Positions 26,785-35,951 of a stretch of 64,000 bases of DNA are shown here, piece after piece. This stretch comes from CBDCNP01 sp965222425 (GTDB taxonomy: Bacteria > Acidobacteriota > Vicinamibacteria > Marinacidobacterales > DATDRI01): assembly GCA_965222425.1 (NCBI GenBank), contig CBDCTW010000022.1, forward strand, positions 1,029,280 through 1,093,279. The letters are read 5' to 3'. The notes under the pieces are model-generated. The model worked only from the letters and a program-made list of their open reading frames with translations. It ran no database searches and was not told where the DNA came from. Each line of letters begins with the position of its first letter. Position 1 is the first letter of the stretch. A program made the translations under genes and the position numbers.

Positions 26785-28073
26785 CGAGTTCCTCCGACAC
26801 CCTGAGTCTCCATTCGGTCTCGAACGACTTCGCCGTCCTTCATGACCAGTATCGGTCGCGGCAGTCGAGTGGGATCTTCTAACGCGTCGCCGGGGACAAT
26901 AATAATGTCGGCCCACTTTCCGGCCTCGAGCGTTCCGAGGCGGTCATCCAACCCCGCGGCCTCTGCCCCGACCCGCGTGGCAGCCTGGATAATCTCGGCC
27001 GTCGAGTACCCCCAACCCACCCAGCGTTTGATCTCTTCCATGTAGAACAAACCGATGTCTCCCTGATCCTTTCCGCCGGTGTCGGTACCGATCGCCATCG
27101 GGATTCCGGCGGCATGCATGGCCCGGAACCGAGCCTCGTAGTCCTCGGGTCGCTTCTGGTTACGAACTTCCCTCTCGGTGGGTGCATCCCAGCGATCGCC
27201 GGCAAACCGTCGCGTCGCGTGAAGTGTCGGTACGAGAATGGTACCGTTGTCCTTCATCAACGCAATCACTTCGGCTTGGTTTTTCATCGCGGCCAGATGC
27301 TCGATGGTGTCGGCACCCGCCCGGACGGCCCACTCGACCATCATCATGCCCGGATACGGCGGGCCGACCGCATCGACCGCGAGGCGAGCGCCGAAATTAT
27401 GGGCCTCATCGGCCGCCAATTGGATCTCCTCGGCGGTGAACGGCCAGGTGACCTTGACGTAGTCGGCACCCATCTTGAAATTCCGGCGAATGTTCTTTCT
27501 CCACTCGTAAGGTGAGTCGGACTCCAGGACCCACTTCGGTTTCTCCATCCGATCGCTTTCGCTACCGTGGCCTCCAGTGGCGCTTACGATCTGGTTGCAG
27601 ATGATGAAACGCGGTCCTTCGATATAGCCCTGTTCGATCGATCGTTTCAAGGCGATGGCCGTCAAGTTGCGGGCCCCGGAGTCGCGCACCAGAGTGATCC
27701 CGGAATCGAGTGCCTGCCGCAGAATTCCGGAAGCACGAAGCGCCGTCATCGCGTCAGTCTCGAAGTTCCGTGAGATCGTGAAGTGGGCGGAGTGAGTGTG
27801 GAGATCGGTCAAACCGGGGAGCACGCTGTTGCCGCTGGCATCGATGGTGCGCGCCTCGGGCGGAATCGAAACGTCGGAGCGCGAACCCACAGCGCGGATC
27901 GTGTTGCCCTCCACGATCACGACGCCGTTGGCGATGGCCGCCGCCTTCGTACCGTCGATGATCTTGCCACCAACGATGGCGATGACGTCCTCGGACTGGG
28001 CCGGGCCTGCATGCGCGGAGCCGAGCGTCAGGACCATCAAGACGGAAAAGGCGGTGGTAAGACGAGATCGCAC
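26781..28073 (-). CDS. Exported amidohydrolase, first gene of the long operon
   Basis: 430 residues with a signal peptide (~1-23), IVGGKIIDGTKAA, and metal ligands HxH in DLHTHS, Lys in DYVKVTWP, His in TIEHLAAM and Asp in AIGTDTGG. The usual fourth His is replaced by Asp (LAVDAVG), as in the QSLEGL paralogues. GTG start at 28073, after GGGGAG. A strong promoter lies 60 bp upstream. The stop overlaps the S9 #2 start (ATGA). A dipeptidase/prolidase-like role is plausible and would complete digestion of S9 products. Confidence 0.88.
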   Translation of the reverse strand: MRSRLTTAFSVLMVLTLGSAHAGPAQSEDVIAIVGGKIIDGTKAAAIANGVVIVEGNTIRAVGSRSDVSIPPEARTIDASGNSVLPGLTDLHTHSAHFTISRNFETDAMTALRASGILRQALDSGITLVRDSGARNLTAIALKRSIEQGYIEGPRFIICNQIVSATGGHGSESDRMEKPKWVLESDSPYEWRKNIRRNFKMGADYVKVTWPFTAEEIQLAADEAHNFGARLAVDAVGPPYPGMMMVEWAVRAGADTIEHLAAMKNQAEVIALMKDNGTILVPTLHATRRFAGDRWDAPTEREVRNQKRPEDYEARFRAMHAAGIPMAIGTDTGGKDQGDIGLFYMEEIKRWVGWGYSTAEIIQAATRVGAEAAGLDDRLGTLEAGKWADIIIVPGDALEDPTRLPRPILVMKDGEVVRDRMETQGVGGTR

Positions 28074-28133
28074 TGGACACTCCCCTTTTGGTGATTGCGC
28101 CGATTGTGCCGATCAACGAGCGGGCGGGTCGAC

Positions 28134-28162
28134 TGTATACAGAAAGAACCCCAGGGTGTCAA
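28134..28162 (-). promoter_or_regulatory. Sigma70-type promoter of the 28073-17746 operon
   Basis: On the minus strand, TTGACA (28162-28157) and TATACA (28139-28134) are separated by exactly 17 bp. The start codon follows about 60 bp downstream with a GGGGAG Shine-Dalgarno. This is the best consensus promoter seen in the window. Confidence 0.7.
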
Positions 28163-28265
28163 GCAAACCCCCTGTCAGAGAGAGGTTTGGAGATTACCTT
28201 GCAACGAAGATAAGTCTTCTGACAAGATAGCCGCCCCTAGCAAGAAAAGTAGGGAAAGGAGCGGA

Positions 28266-29687
28266 ATGATGAAGAGCTTTTCTTCGATACGAATTTTGGT
28301 GGCAGTCTTTGCCGCCGCATTATGTGGCGCCGGAATTGCCACTGCACAGCACGGCGTCCAGAGCCTCGAGGGGCTGGACACCACCGACGACCTTCGACGA
28401 GTACCCATCCCACCCCGGGATCGATCCAACGACCCCATCTTGGTGGTGAAGGGCGGCACGCTCATCGACGGCACCGGCGCGGCGCCCATCACCGACGCCA
28501 CCCTGGTCATTCAAGGCGACCGCATCTTGGATGTCGGTCGCAACGTCCGCGTCCCGGCAAACGCTGCGCGCACCGTCGATGCGAGCGGGCTCTACATCGT
28601 GCCTGGGCTGATCGATCTTCACGTCCACTTCACTCAGCAACGCGGCGATGACTTCGCAAAGTACACCGACTCCGACTCCGCGGCGACGATTCGCGGGGTC
28701 TTGAAGCTCGGTCAACTGCTAGACGGCGGTATCACCGCGGTGCGCGACGCCGGCACGCGCAACGATGTGGCCTTCAAACTCAAAGAAGCCGTCGACCGGC
28801 AATTGCTGGATGGCCCTCGTGTGTTTTGGAGCGGAAAGATCATTACGTCGCGTTCAGGACACGGCGACGAGCTCACGGGAACGGCCTCCGGAAAACCTCA
28901 GGGTGCGGGTGGTGCCTCCGAGCTCGGAGGAGGACCCAACGTGCGCGTGGCCACGGGTCCGTGGGATTGGAGACTCGCCGTCCGGGAGCAGATCCGCCGA
29001 CACGTCGACTGGATCAAGATCGGCGCCCCATTCACGAAAGAAGAAATCGCCGCCGCCATCGATGAGGCGCACATGCACGGCATTCCTGTGATGGCGGACG
29101 CCTTTGGCGACTACATCGCGTGGGCCTCGGAAGCGGGGCTCGACAGCCTCGAGCATCCGTTGGACATGTCGGACGCCACGTTCCAGGTGATGGCAAAAAA
29201 CAAGACCGGGTTCGTTCCCACGATAACCGCCTTTTACAATCCCACCGTGCTCGGGTATCCCACCGCCGGCATACCTCCGGGGGGGTTCTTCTACACCTGG
29301 TCCCGCCGTTTCAAGGTGAGCCACGAACGGAGCTTGGAAGCGGTTAGCAAGGCGAGGCAGGCCGGAATCAAGATCGGCGCCGCCACCGACATTCCATTCG
29401 AGAACGAGAAACGGTACCCCTCGGATTATTTCACGGAGCTCGGCTTCCTCAAGGACGCTGGGTTCTCGGATGAAGAAGTGCTCGCCTGCGCCACGCGAAC
29501 CGGGGCGGAGATCCTGGGGATGGACGACAAGCTCGGAACCCTCGAGAAAGGGAAGCTGGCAGATGTCCTCATCGTCGCCGAGAATCCGCTCACCGACATT
29601 CAGAACGTCCGCAGCATGAGAATGGTCATCGCCGACGGACGCGTGGTGAGGGATCGCTTGGGAGGTTCCAGCGCTACCGAAGATTAG
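28266..29687 (+). CDS. Exported amidohydrolase, QSLEGL subfamily, paralogue B
   Basis: 473 residues, divergent from the long operon. A signal peptide (~1-29, ending GIATAQ) is followed by QSLEGLDTTDDLRRVPIPPRDR, nearly the same as paralogue A. Ligands: DLHVHF, Lys in DWIKIGAP, SLEHPL and Asp in AATDIPFE, with Asp (MADAFGD) in place of the fourth His. The C-terminus LGTLEKGKLADVLIVAENPL is typical. GGAG precedes two adjacent ATGs (28266 and 28269); the first is given. The frame is open to 28095, but that stretch has no signal or RBS. Likely periplasmic dipeptidase activity, possibly with the same substrate as paralogue A. Confidence 0.9.
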   Translation: MMKSFSSIRILVAVFAAALCGAGIATAQHGVQSLEGLDTTDDLRRVPIPPRDRSNDPILVVKGGTLIDGTGAAPITDATLVIQGDRILDVGRNVRVPANAARTVDASGLYIVPGLIDLHVHFTQQRGDDFAKYTDSDSAATIRGVLKLGQLLDGGITAVRDAGTRNDVAFKLKEAVDRQLLDGPRVFWSGKIITSRSGHGDELTGTASGKPQGAGGASELGGGPNVRVATGPWDWRLAVREQIRRHVDWIKIGAPFTKEEIAAAIDEAHMHGIPVMADAFGDYIAWASEAGLDSLEHPLDMSDATFQVMAKNKTGFVPTITAFYNPTVLGYPTAGIPPGGFFYTWSRRFKVSHERSLEAVSKARQAGIKIGAATDIPFENEKRYPSDYFTELGFLKDAGFSDEEVLACATRTGAEILGMDDKLGTLEKGKLADVLIVAENPLTDIQNVRSMRMVIADGRVVRDRLGGSSATED

Positions 29688-30119
29688 GCCGAGTGCACGG
29701 ACCTAGCCGGGAGTACTCTGTTCGGAAAGAGTAGCCCAGCCCCGGCTCCCGAAGCGGCTGACAAGCCGTCGAGCCGCTTGTGCCTGCGCGCGGTCACATG
29801 TTGCCGTTTTAAGGAACCCGTTGCGGCTCTGGGAGGATGAGCTGCGGTTCTATGGAACCGGCTGCGGAGGTCGACGACGGGAGTGCGATGAACCGACACC
29901 TGTTGTGAAGCCTAGTTTGTTTCTCACGTACTCCGGACGTGAGAAACAATTCGGATTGCCGGGAGTGTGGATAGTTGGTCCACACCTGTGACAATCTCGG
30001 CGATCGGGCGGGCATCCCGCGGATTGACCCCTTTATCGGCGCTGGAGTTTCGATGATGCCTTCTGACACGCTGAAACTGGCCCGGCTGCGTGTGCTCAAT
30101 GGTCGGTCAGTTCGCGCTC
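29688..30119. other. Non-coding/degenerate interval with a strong hairpin
   Basis: No intact gene. It contains the 13-bp hairpin at 29917-29949. From about 30050 there is degenerate sequence (MMPSDTLKLARLRVL in one frame) that may be the eroded N-terminal part of the HNH gene to its right. Confidence 0.4.
29917..29949. repeat. Perfect 13-bp inverted repeat TTGTTTCTCACGT
   Basis: TTGTTTCTCACGT (29917-29929) pairs perfectly with ACGTGAGAAACAA (29937-29949) around the 7-nt loop ACTCCGG. It lies between paralogue B and the HNH relic. It could be a terminator-like hairpin, an operator or a mobile-element end. The T- and A-rich bases are inside the stem rather than after it, so classical termination is not clear. 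Confidence 0.6.
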
Positions 30120-30520
30120 ATGCCGGGTGCCGACCTCGCTTCCATGCTCGAAGCGTCCGTGACGGAGAAACTCGAACGGCTCGAGGCCAAGCGCCTCGGT
30201 AAAGTCAAAAATCCGAGAAAGAAACTCGAAGATGCGGACACGTCGCCGGGAGGGCGCGGAATTCCTGCTCCGGTGAAGCGCTTCGTGTGGGCGCGCGATC
30301 AGGCGCAGTGCAGGTTTGAGAGCAGCGGCGGTCGACGATGTCCCGAGCGCCTAGGGCTGCAATTCCATCACGACGACCCCCACGGGTTCGGCGGCGATCG
30401 AAGTGCCAACAATGTCAGCCTCTTGTGTGGTCCGCACAATCTCTACATGGCGGAGATGGATTACGACAGAGACAAGATGGAGCGCTATCGTCGTCCGGAC
30501 CGTGCACGCGAGCCCGCGCC
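30120..30520 (+). pseudogene. HNH endonuclease, 5'-truncated
   Basis: The frame reads LMPGADLASMLEASVTEKLERLEAKRLGKVKNPRKK, a DADTSP linker, then the HNH domain: RFVWARDQAQC, GLQFHHDDPHGFGGDRSANNVSLLCGPHN. This is the C-terminal half of the DUF222/HNH-type proteins common in soil and marine bacteria. The N-terminal half is missing or scrambled. The frame runs past the natural end into the antisense of the lipocalin-like gene, so the true 3' end is also uncertain. Confidence 0.7.
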
Positions 30521-30523
30521 TGT

Positions 30524-31288
30524 CTACTCTGCCCGGCGAAACGTCATGGAAGCACCCTCGCCGAAACCGAGGCGCAACGTGTCGCCTGTGACCTTCACGT
30601 TGAGCGCGTGCACGCCGCCCGGCTCCTCGATGGTGGTCTCGCCCCCCACGACGTGGAGGGACCAGTTTAGCGTTAGCTTCAACGACTCGCCGTCCTTCTC
30701 GTAGGGCCCGGCGTGTGCTCGCCCGTCTTTTCTTCCTTCGGGGTCGCCCGCAGGTTTCATGGTGTAGACGAGCGCAAAGTTCCGATCCGCGAAGACCAGA
30801 ATGCCTGTGGTCGGGCCGGTCTTCGCGCCACCCTCGTAGCCTTCCATGAGCCAGGCGCCGGTCAACCCGTCCGCGGCGACGGATGGGTTCTTCTTGTATT
30901 TCTGAACCGTCCCAGCGTCGAAATTCATCGTCAGGAAGTCGCCGTCTCGTTCGATGCGGCCGGGGGCCTTCCTCTCTTCGGCCATCACCTGAGCCTTGCC
31001 CGCGACGCGCTCAACCCACCACGGGACGCTGTAGACGAGGCGGTCACCCTCGACCTCGTACGTTCCGCCATGTCCGCGCATGGATTTGCCCTCCAACGCC
31101 ATGTCGAAGACGAAGGCAAAGTGCCCGTCAGCCATGACCATCAGCCCACTTACATCCAGATCCCCGTAGCGGTCGTACGCGACTAATTGCCAGCTCCCGT
31201 GCAAACCTTGCTCACCCGCGGAAGGGCCGGCGTACAGGGCGCTGACGAGCAGAGACAGTAGAACCAGCGTTTTCCGAATCGAGATCAT
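30524..31288 (-). CDS. Exported lipocalin-like two-domain protein #2
   Basis: 254 residues with a signal peptide (~1-26, ending SAGEQG). Two tandem repeats of a ~110-residue beta-barrel-like unit follow: LHGSWQLVAYDRYG...GLMVMADGHFAFVFDM...HGGTYEVEGDRLVYSVPWWVERVAG, then LTGAWLMEGYEGGAKTG...GILVFADRNFALVYTMKP...AHAGPYEKDGESLKLTL. The unit resembles lipocalin-like domains. Its ATG overlaps the stop of the homologous upstream gene (ATGA), so the pair arose by gene duplication and is co-translated. It is the last gene of the S9 #3 operon. A ligand-binding or carrier role for a hydrophobic product is a guess. Confidence 0.78.
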   Translation of the reverse strand: MISIRKTLVLLSLLVSALYAGPSAGEQGLHGSWQLVAYDRYGDLDVSGLMVMADGHFAFVFDMALEGKSMRGHGGTYEVEGDRLVYSVPWWVERVAGKAQVMAEERKAPGRIERDGDFLTMNFDAGTVQKYKKNPSVAADGLTGAWLMEGYEGGAKTGPTTGILVFADRNFALVYTMKPAGDPEGRKDGRAHAGPYEKDGESLKLTLNWSLHVVGGETTIEEPGGVHALNVKVTGDTLRLGFGEGASMTFRRAE

Positions 31289-32058
31289 CTTGAGGCTCCG
31301 CCCTTGCCGGCGCGGTGGAATTTTTGGACCGAGTCGCCGCCGAGATCCAGAGTCAAGGAAGCGCCGGCCACCGTCACCTTCGTTGTGCGCTGGGAAGAGA
31401 CTTCGTCGACCGAGCCTTCGCCCCCCACGACTTGCATCGACCAAGCGACAGATAAGGTCATCGCCCCGCCGTCTCGCTGGTAGGTTCCGGCGTGAGCGCG
31501 CCCGTCCTTTCTGCCTTCGGGGCCCTCTTCGGGCTTCATGGTGTACGTCAGCGTGAAGTTGTCACCGGCGAACATCATCATGCCCGACGGGGGACCGGTC
31601 TTGGCGCGACTCTCGTAACTCTCCATCAGCCAGGCTCCGGCAAGATCACCGGCGTCACCGGAGGTGAGCTTCTTGAGCTTCTGCACCGAGCCGCTCGCGA
31701 ACCGAATCACCAACAGGTCGCCGACCTGCTCGACGCGACCCTCGGCTTCTATCTTGTCCTTCATGACCTGCGACTCCCCGGCTACGTGCTCGACCCACCA
31801 CGGAATCATGAACGTGATCTCGTCATCCGCGAGGCTATATTTGCCGCCATGGCCGCGACCCGACCGACTCTCATAGTCCATTTTGTACACCATAGAGAAG
31901 TGACCGTCCGCGAAGATCATTATTCCCGAAACGGGTACGTCCTTGTTCTCGAATTGATAACCCTCGAGGGACCATGCCCCTTCGAGCCGGTCCGCGTGAA
32001 CGGCCGGCGTAGCGACCAGTAGGAACATCGCGGCTAGTGTCCAAATCCTTTGCAACAT
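31285..32058 (-). CDS. Exported lipocalin-like two-domain protein #1
   Basis: 257 residues: a signal peptide (MLQRIWTLAAMFLLVATPAVHA), then two repeat units with the same landmarks as the downstream paralogue (GAWSLEGYQF...GIMIFADGHFSMVYKM...HGGKYSLADDEITFMIPWWVEHVAG; GAWLMESYESRAKTGPPSG...FAGDNFTLTYTMKP...AHAGTYQRDGGAMTL). ATG 32058 follows GGAAG; longer frames upstream are unsupported. It begins 25 nt after the amidohydrolase stop. A one-unit relative is at 42265-42687. The PWWVE(R/H)VAG motif is a useful marker for a search. Confidence 0.78.
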   Translation of the reverse strand: MLQRIWTLAAMFLLVATPAVHADRLEGAWSLEGYQFENKDVPVSGIMIFADGHFSMVYKMDYESRSGRGHGGKYSLADDEITFMIPWWVEHVAGESQVMKDKIEAEGRVEQVGDLLVIRFASGSVQKLKKLTSGDAGDLAGAWLMESYESRAKTGPPSGMMMFAGDNFTLTYTMKPEEGPEGRKDGRAHAGTYQRDGGAMTLSVAWSMQVVGGEGSVDEVSSQRTTKVTVAGASLTLDLGGDSVQKFHRAGKGGASR

Positions 32059-32083
32059 GACTCTTCCTTTCATCTTTCGAAAC

Positions 32084-33319
32084 CTAGCGACGGTGAACGA
32101 TCTCGCCGGCCTGGATGACGACTTCGGGCGCGACGAGCGCTTCGATATTTTCGAGTGGATCCGACGACAGGACGATGGCATCACCCCACTTCCCCCGCTC
32201 GATGCTGCCCGCTTCATCCCCGAGACCCATCGCTTCGGCGGCGTGGAGCGTCGCCGACTGAACGACCCGCATCGCGGAGAGGCCGCCGGTCATCATGCCC
32301 TTCACCTCTTGGAGGTAGAGCTCGTTGATGGTCGGTAGGTCCTTGGCGTTCGAATCCGTTCCCACGCCAAATTTGACACCTGCCTCACGCATCTGACGGA
32401 ATAGCTCCATCATGCCGTCATAGGTATGTCCCAACTCTCTCTCGAGTAGCTCAGCGGTATAGGTGTATTCACCGGCGAGCTCACGGAGGTGGTAACCCAT
32501 GGTCGGTATGACGTAGATGTTCTTCTCCACCAATTGCTGCACCACTTCTTCTCCGCCAAAGGGGTAGAGATGCTCGACGCTATCGACGCCGGCTTCGACG
32601 GCGATGCGCCCCGAGACCGCATGCAGATCCTGGGGCCCGCCCACGTGGGCGGTAATGCGGAGCTTCCAGTAATGCGCTTCTTCCACGGTGGCCTTGAGCT
32701 CCTCGAGGGTGTACGGCGGCGTGACCTTGATCAAATCCGCACCCTGCTTGACGGCCTCCCGCACTTTCTTACGGAACTCCCACGGGCCATTCGCCTCGAC
32801 CGCCCAGATGGGCGGAATGAGGGGTTGGAACTCGGTGGCATGCCCCCCGGTAGTGGTGATGAGAGGACCGGAGGTATAGAAGCGGGCACCTGCCATCAAA
32901 CCGCTACGTTGCGCCCTCTTCAGTGAGTAGCCCACGTGATAGCGCGCCGCGACGTCGCGCACCGTGGTCACACCGATCTCCTGATACCTCTCCAGGAATC
33001 GCTCGGAGCGAATGGCATTGATGATGTCATCTTCCAAGTCTCTCGCCCCGACCAGCTTGAACGTGATGTGCCCGTGAAGATCGAACAGTCCGGGAAGAAT
33101 CCACCTCCCCGCCGCCGATATTCGGACCGCGTCCGCTGAGGCGTTCGAGACATCGCCGATGGCGGCGATGCGTCCATCGCGAATGAGGATGCCGGGATTC
33201 GGCCGAGGAGCGCTGCCCGTTCCATCGATGAGCGTGCCGCCCTCGATGATGATGTCCGCGGCCAGAGCAGGGGTTGCCGCTAGGGCCAAGCTTAGAAACA
33301 CCGCTGCTGCTCTGCTCAA
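32084..33319 (-). CDS. Exported amidohydrolase in the S9 #3 operon
   Basis: 411 residues: a signal peptide (~1-20), IIIEGGTLIDGTGSAP, ligands in LFDLHGHITF, Lys in DLIKVTPP, His in ITAHVGGP, His in SVEHLYPF and Asp in GVGTDSNAK. All canonical ligands are present, unlike several paralogues here. The start is TTG at 33319, with an AGGAGG Shine-Dalgarno inside the end of the S9 gene, and TTGA overlaps its stop. The product is probably periplasmic and acts on the products of S9 #3. Confidence 0.88.
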   Translation of the reverse strand: MSRAAAVFLSLALAATPALAADIIIEGGTLIDGTGSAPRPNPGILIRDGRIAAIGDVSNASADAVRISAAGRWILPGLFDLHGHITFKLVGARDLEDDIINAIRSERFLERYQEIGVTTVRDVAARYHVGYSLKRAQRSGLMAGARFYTSGPLITTTGGHATEFQPLIPPIWAVEANGPWEFRKKVREAVKQGADLIKVTPPYTLEELKATVEEAHYWKLRITAHVGGPQDLHAVSGRIAVEAGVDSVEHLYPFGGEEVVQQLVEKNIYVIPTMGYHLRELAGEYTYTAELLERELGHTYDGMMELFRQMREAGVKFGVGTDSNAKDLPTINELYLQEVKGMMTGGLSAMRVVQSATLHAAEAMGLGDEAGSIERGKWGDAIVLSSDPLENIEALVAPEVVIQAGEIVHRR

Positions 33320-35631
33320 TTTTGCCCTCCTGTCACTTCATCGGAACTTGGTGCCGCGGGACGGGGCCCCCTTCCCAGGTAGCGATCGAAGTGCTCCGTG
33401 ATTTTCGTCAGCACGAACCGCGTTTCGTAGTCCCGCTGACTGTAGCTGTGGGTCGCCGACGGGAGAATGACGAAGTCGAAGTTCTTGCCCAGCATCATCA
33501 GCTTCTCGGCCAGCGTGACCGAGTCTTTGAAAAGCACGACGGCATCCTGGAGCCCGTGAATGAACATGAGACGATCTTGGAGATCTTCGCCGAAAGACAC
33601 GGCAGAGACCTTCCGATAAACCTCGGGGTGCGTATAGGGTTGTCGCGCGTTGTCGGTCTGGCCGGTCATGGCGTGCCATACGTTGGTTGCAGGGGCTCCC
33701 GCCACTCCGGCTGCGTAAACGCCGGGCTTCTTGAAGAGCGACATCGTGGTCATGAGCCCACCGTAGCTCCACCCCCAGATTCCGACTCGGGCCGGATCGA
33801 CGTAAGGGAGTGACTTCAGATAGGCGGCTCCGCTATGGAGATCCTCGATGTCGATACCACCGTAATCGAGGAAGAGATCCTCGCGAAATTTCCTCCCATA
33901 GCCGCTGCTTCCGCGGAGATCGACCTGGAGCACCAGGTAGCCCCGCTGGGCCAGATACCGCTCAAAGGTGTCCCGGATCGAACGCCATTGGTTGCGTACG
34001 TTGTTGGAGTACACAGGCCCCAAGATCGCGGCGTACTTCTTGCTTGGATCGAGATTGGGCGGCTCCAGCAGTCGTCCATGGATGACGGCGTCATCGATGC
34101 GACTCTTAAATGTCACGTATTTCGGTTTCACCCAAGCGTGGCGCTCGAACTCTTCGGTCGGAGAATGGGTCAGCCGCAGCTCGGTGCCGCCCTTGGCGTC
34201 CATGACGTAGAGTTCGGTCGGTCGAGTATCGCTCGAGTGAAGCAGCGCCAACTTGGTGCCGTCCGGTGACAAGATCGGATAGTGCGTCCCGGGCAGCGAC
34301 GTGACTTGGTTCACCGAGCCGCCCTTCTCGGACATGCGATAGATCTGTCGTTCATACGGATTCTTCTTGGTGGAGACGAAAAAGATCTCGCGCAGCTCGT
34401 CGCTGACCCCGAGCGGAGCCCCCCCGAAACGGGCCGCAATGACGCTCCAGTCGCCATCGGTCAACGTCTTCTGACTTCCGTCTTCCACCGAAACCGAGTG
34501 CAGACGGTGCCGGCCATTGAGATCGCCGGTGAATAAGACGGCCTTCCCGTCGCTTCGCCATATCGACGCAGTCAGGCGTTGAGAGTTCCGGGTCCATCTC
34601 TCGGTGTGCCAAGCCTTCTTGAAAGAAGCGTCCTCCGGTGTAACGACCCAAAGCCAACGATGGACCGCATCTTCCGAGACCTGGTCGATGAGGAGCCGCG
34701 CCGGCGCCGGCGACCAGCTATAGCCGGTGACTAAGGCGGCCGTTTTTTCCGGGAGCTCGACGCGGCGTGTCCGCCCCCCGCCGACGGAATAGATCTCGAT
34801 GGCGCGAATGTGGTCGTGATCCCCGGGATAATCGCGTCGCAGGTAGCGCATTTCAGTCCGCTCGCCGATGTAGTTTGGTATCGGCTCTTGGCGGATGTCG
34901 CGCCGATCGTCGAGGTGCAAAGCAACGTAGCGACTGTCCTCCGACCATTCGTAGGAGCTGTACTCCCTGTCGAGCCGTGTGTACCGAGCGCCGTCGACGG
35001 CGCCGATTTCGGCCACGCCGATCTTCGTGGCCTGCACCGCTTCATTGATTTTTTGATTCCAGAGCCAGAGGTCGCCGTCCTGGAGCCAGGAAAGAAAGCG
35101 GCCGTCGGGAGAGAAATCGAGAGCGCCCCGGTCGGCTTCGGCGTTCGTAAGCGGGCGGAGGTTCGCGCCGTCCGCATCGACTTTGAAGAGGTGATCGTCA
35201 TAGCTGAGAATCAAGCTTCGACCATAAGGACTCCAGGTTACGTCCGAGACCCCCCTGAGGCTCCTTTCTTCGTAGTCGCGCCGGAGTGCCGCCAGTGGAT
35301 CTTCTCGAGGAGCTTCAAGTAAATCGGAGCCGCCACTCAAGCCAAGGTCCGCCGCGAAATCGGTGACCCGGACCGGCTCTCCCCCGCCGGCCGAGACCAC
35401 CCAAACGTCGCGGAAGGGGTAACCGCTATCGTTCCAAAGAAACGCGATTCGACTGCTATCCGGCGACCAAGCGGGGTGGGAGGGGGCCGTTCCCGTCAAT
35501 CGGGGGAAAGACGTGATGCGCTGGATCGTCAGATCTTGCCCCAGCGCAGGGTCGGACCCCGCACCAATAAAGAGGATGACCGCGAGCAACCAAGGGACCA
35601 CCTGCACAATAGCTATAGCTTTAGACCTCAT
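33316..35631 (-). CDS. Exported S9 family peptidase #3
   Basis: 771 residues from ATG 35631 (a GTG two codons upstream is also possible). A signal peptide (~1-32, ending ALGQ) and a propeller (~40-480; WSPDSSRIAFLWND, FSPDGRFLSWLQ) precede the hydrolase domain with Ser in GWSYGG, Asp in FIHGLQDAV and His in SATHSYSQ. By eye it is closer to S9 #2 in the propeller (RSLRGVSDVTWSP) and to #1/#4 near TGQTDNARQPYTHPEVY. It is the first gene of a four-gene operon with an amidohydrolase and two lipocalin-like proteins. It would release short peptides for the amidohydrolase. Confidence 0.93.
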   Translation of the reverse strand: MRSKAIAIVQVVPWLLAVILFIGAGSDPALGQDLTIQRITSFPRLTGTAPSHPAWSPDSSRIAFLWNDSGYPFRDVWVVSAGGGEPVRVTDFAADLGLSGGSDLLEAPREDPLAALRRDYEERSLRGVSDVTWSPYGRSLILSYDDHLFKVDADGANLRPLTNAEADRGALDFSPDGRFLSWLQDGDLWLWNQKINEAVQATKIGVAEIGAVDGARYTRLDREYSSYEWSEDSRYVALHLDDRRDIRQEPIPNYIGERTEMRYLRRDYPGDHDHIRAIEIYSVGGGRTRRVELPEKTAALVTGYSWSPAPARLLIDQVSEDAVHRWLWVVTPEDASFKKAWHTERWTRNSQRLTASIWRSDGKAVLFTGDLNGRHRLHSVSVEDGSQKTLTDGDWSVIAARFGGAPLGVSDELREIFFVSTKKNPYERQIYRMSEKGGSVNQVTSLPGTHYPILSPDGTKLALLHSSDTRPTELYVMDAKGGTELRLTHSPTEEFERHAWVKPKYVTFKSRIDDAVIHGRLLEPPNLDPSKKYAAILGPVYSNNVRNQWRSIRDTFERYLAQRGYLVLQVDLRGSSGYGRKFREDLFLDYGGIDIEDLHSGAAYLKSLPYVDPARVGIWGWSYGGLMTTMSLFKKPGVYAAGVAGAPATNVWHAMTGQTDNARQPYTHPEVYRKVSAVSFGEDLQDRLMFIHGLQDAVVLFKDSVTLAEKLMMLGKNFDFVILPSATHSYSQRDYETRFVLTKITEHFDRYLGRGPRPAAPSSDEVTGGQN

Positions 35632-35637
35632 GCGCAC

Positions 35638-35951
35638 GAAGCCTAACGGCTCGAAGGCGGGATTTCAACTGCGTGAGGATTCGACTAGCGGGAGGGTGAC
35701 GGTGCGAGAATTGTGCGGGAACGGGCTCATCGAACAAATAGAACCTACCGCAAAACATGACTACTGGCCCGTCTGTCTCTCTCTTCTCATCTCTTCTCGT
35801 ATTTTGTTGACATATGGAGAAACCGATGTATCCTACTCCGCTCAACGGCGTCTTGTGTTCCAGTCCAGGGTTCTGGCCAGTGCAGGAGGCGACATGCTCG
35901 GAGTTCCGAAGTTCCCGAAGGGATCGTCCGTGCCGTGCTTGCTACTCTTGA
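35638..35951. other. Interval upstream of S9 #3 with a forward promoter but no intact gene
   Basis: About 310 bp. A forward-facing promoter (35807-35834) and a GGAGG 4 bp before ATG 35893 are seen, but the 57-codon frame that follows (MLGVPKFPKGSSVP...) has no recognisable homology and overlaps the M23 fragment in another frame. It is probably the leader of a lost gene joined to the fragment by a deletion. Confidence 0.4.
35807..35834 (+). promoter_or_regulatory. Putative sigma70-type promoter
   Basis: TTGACA (35807-35812) and TATCCT (35829-35834) with a 16-bp spacer, in the gap before the M23 fragment. It could now drive the DUF885 gene across the dead fragment. Confidence 0.45.
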
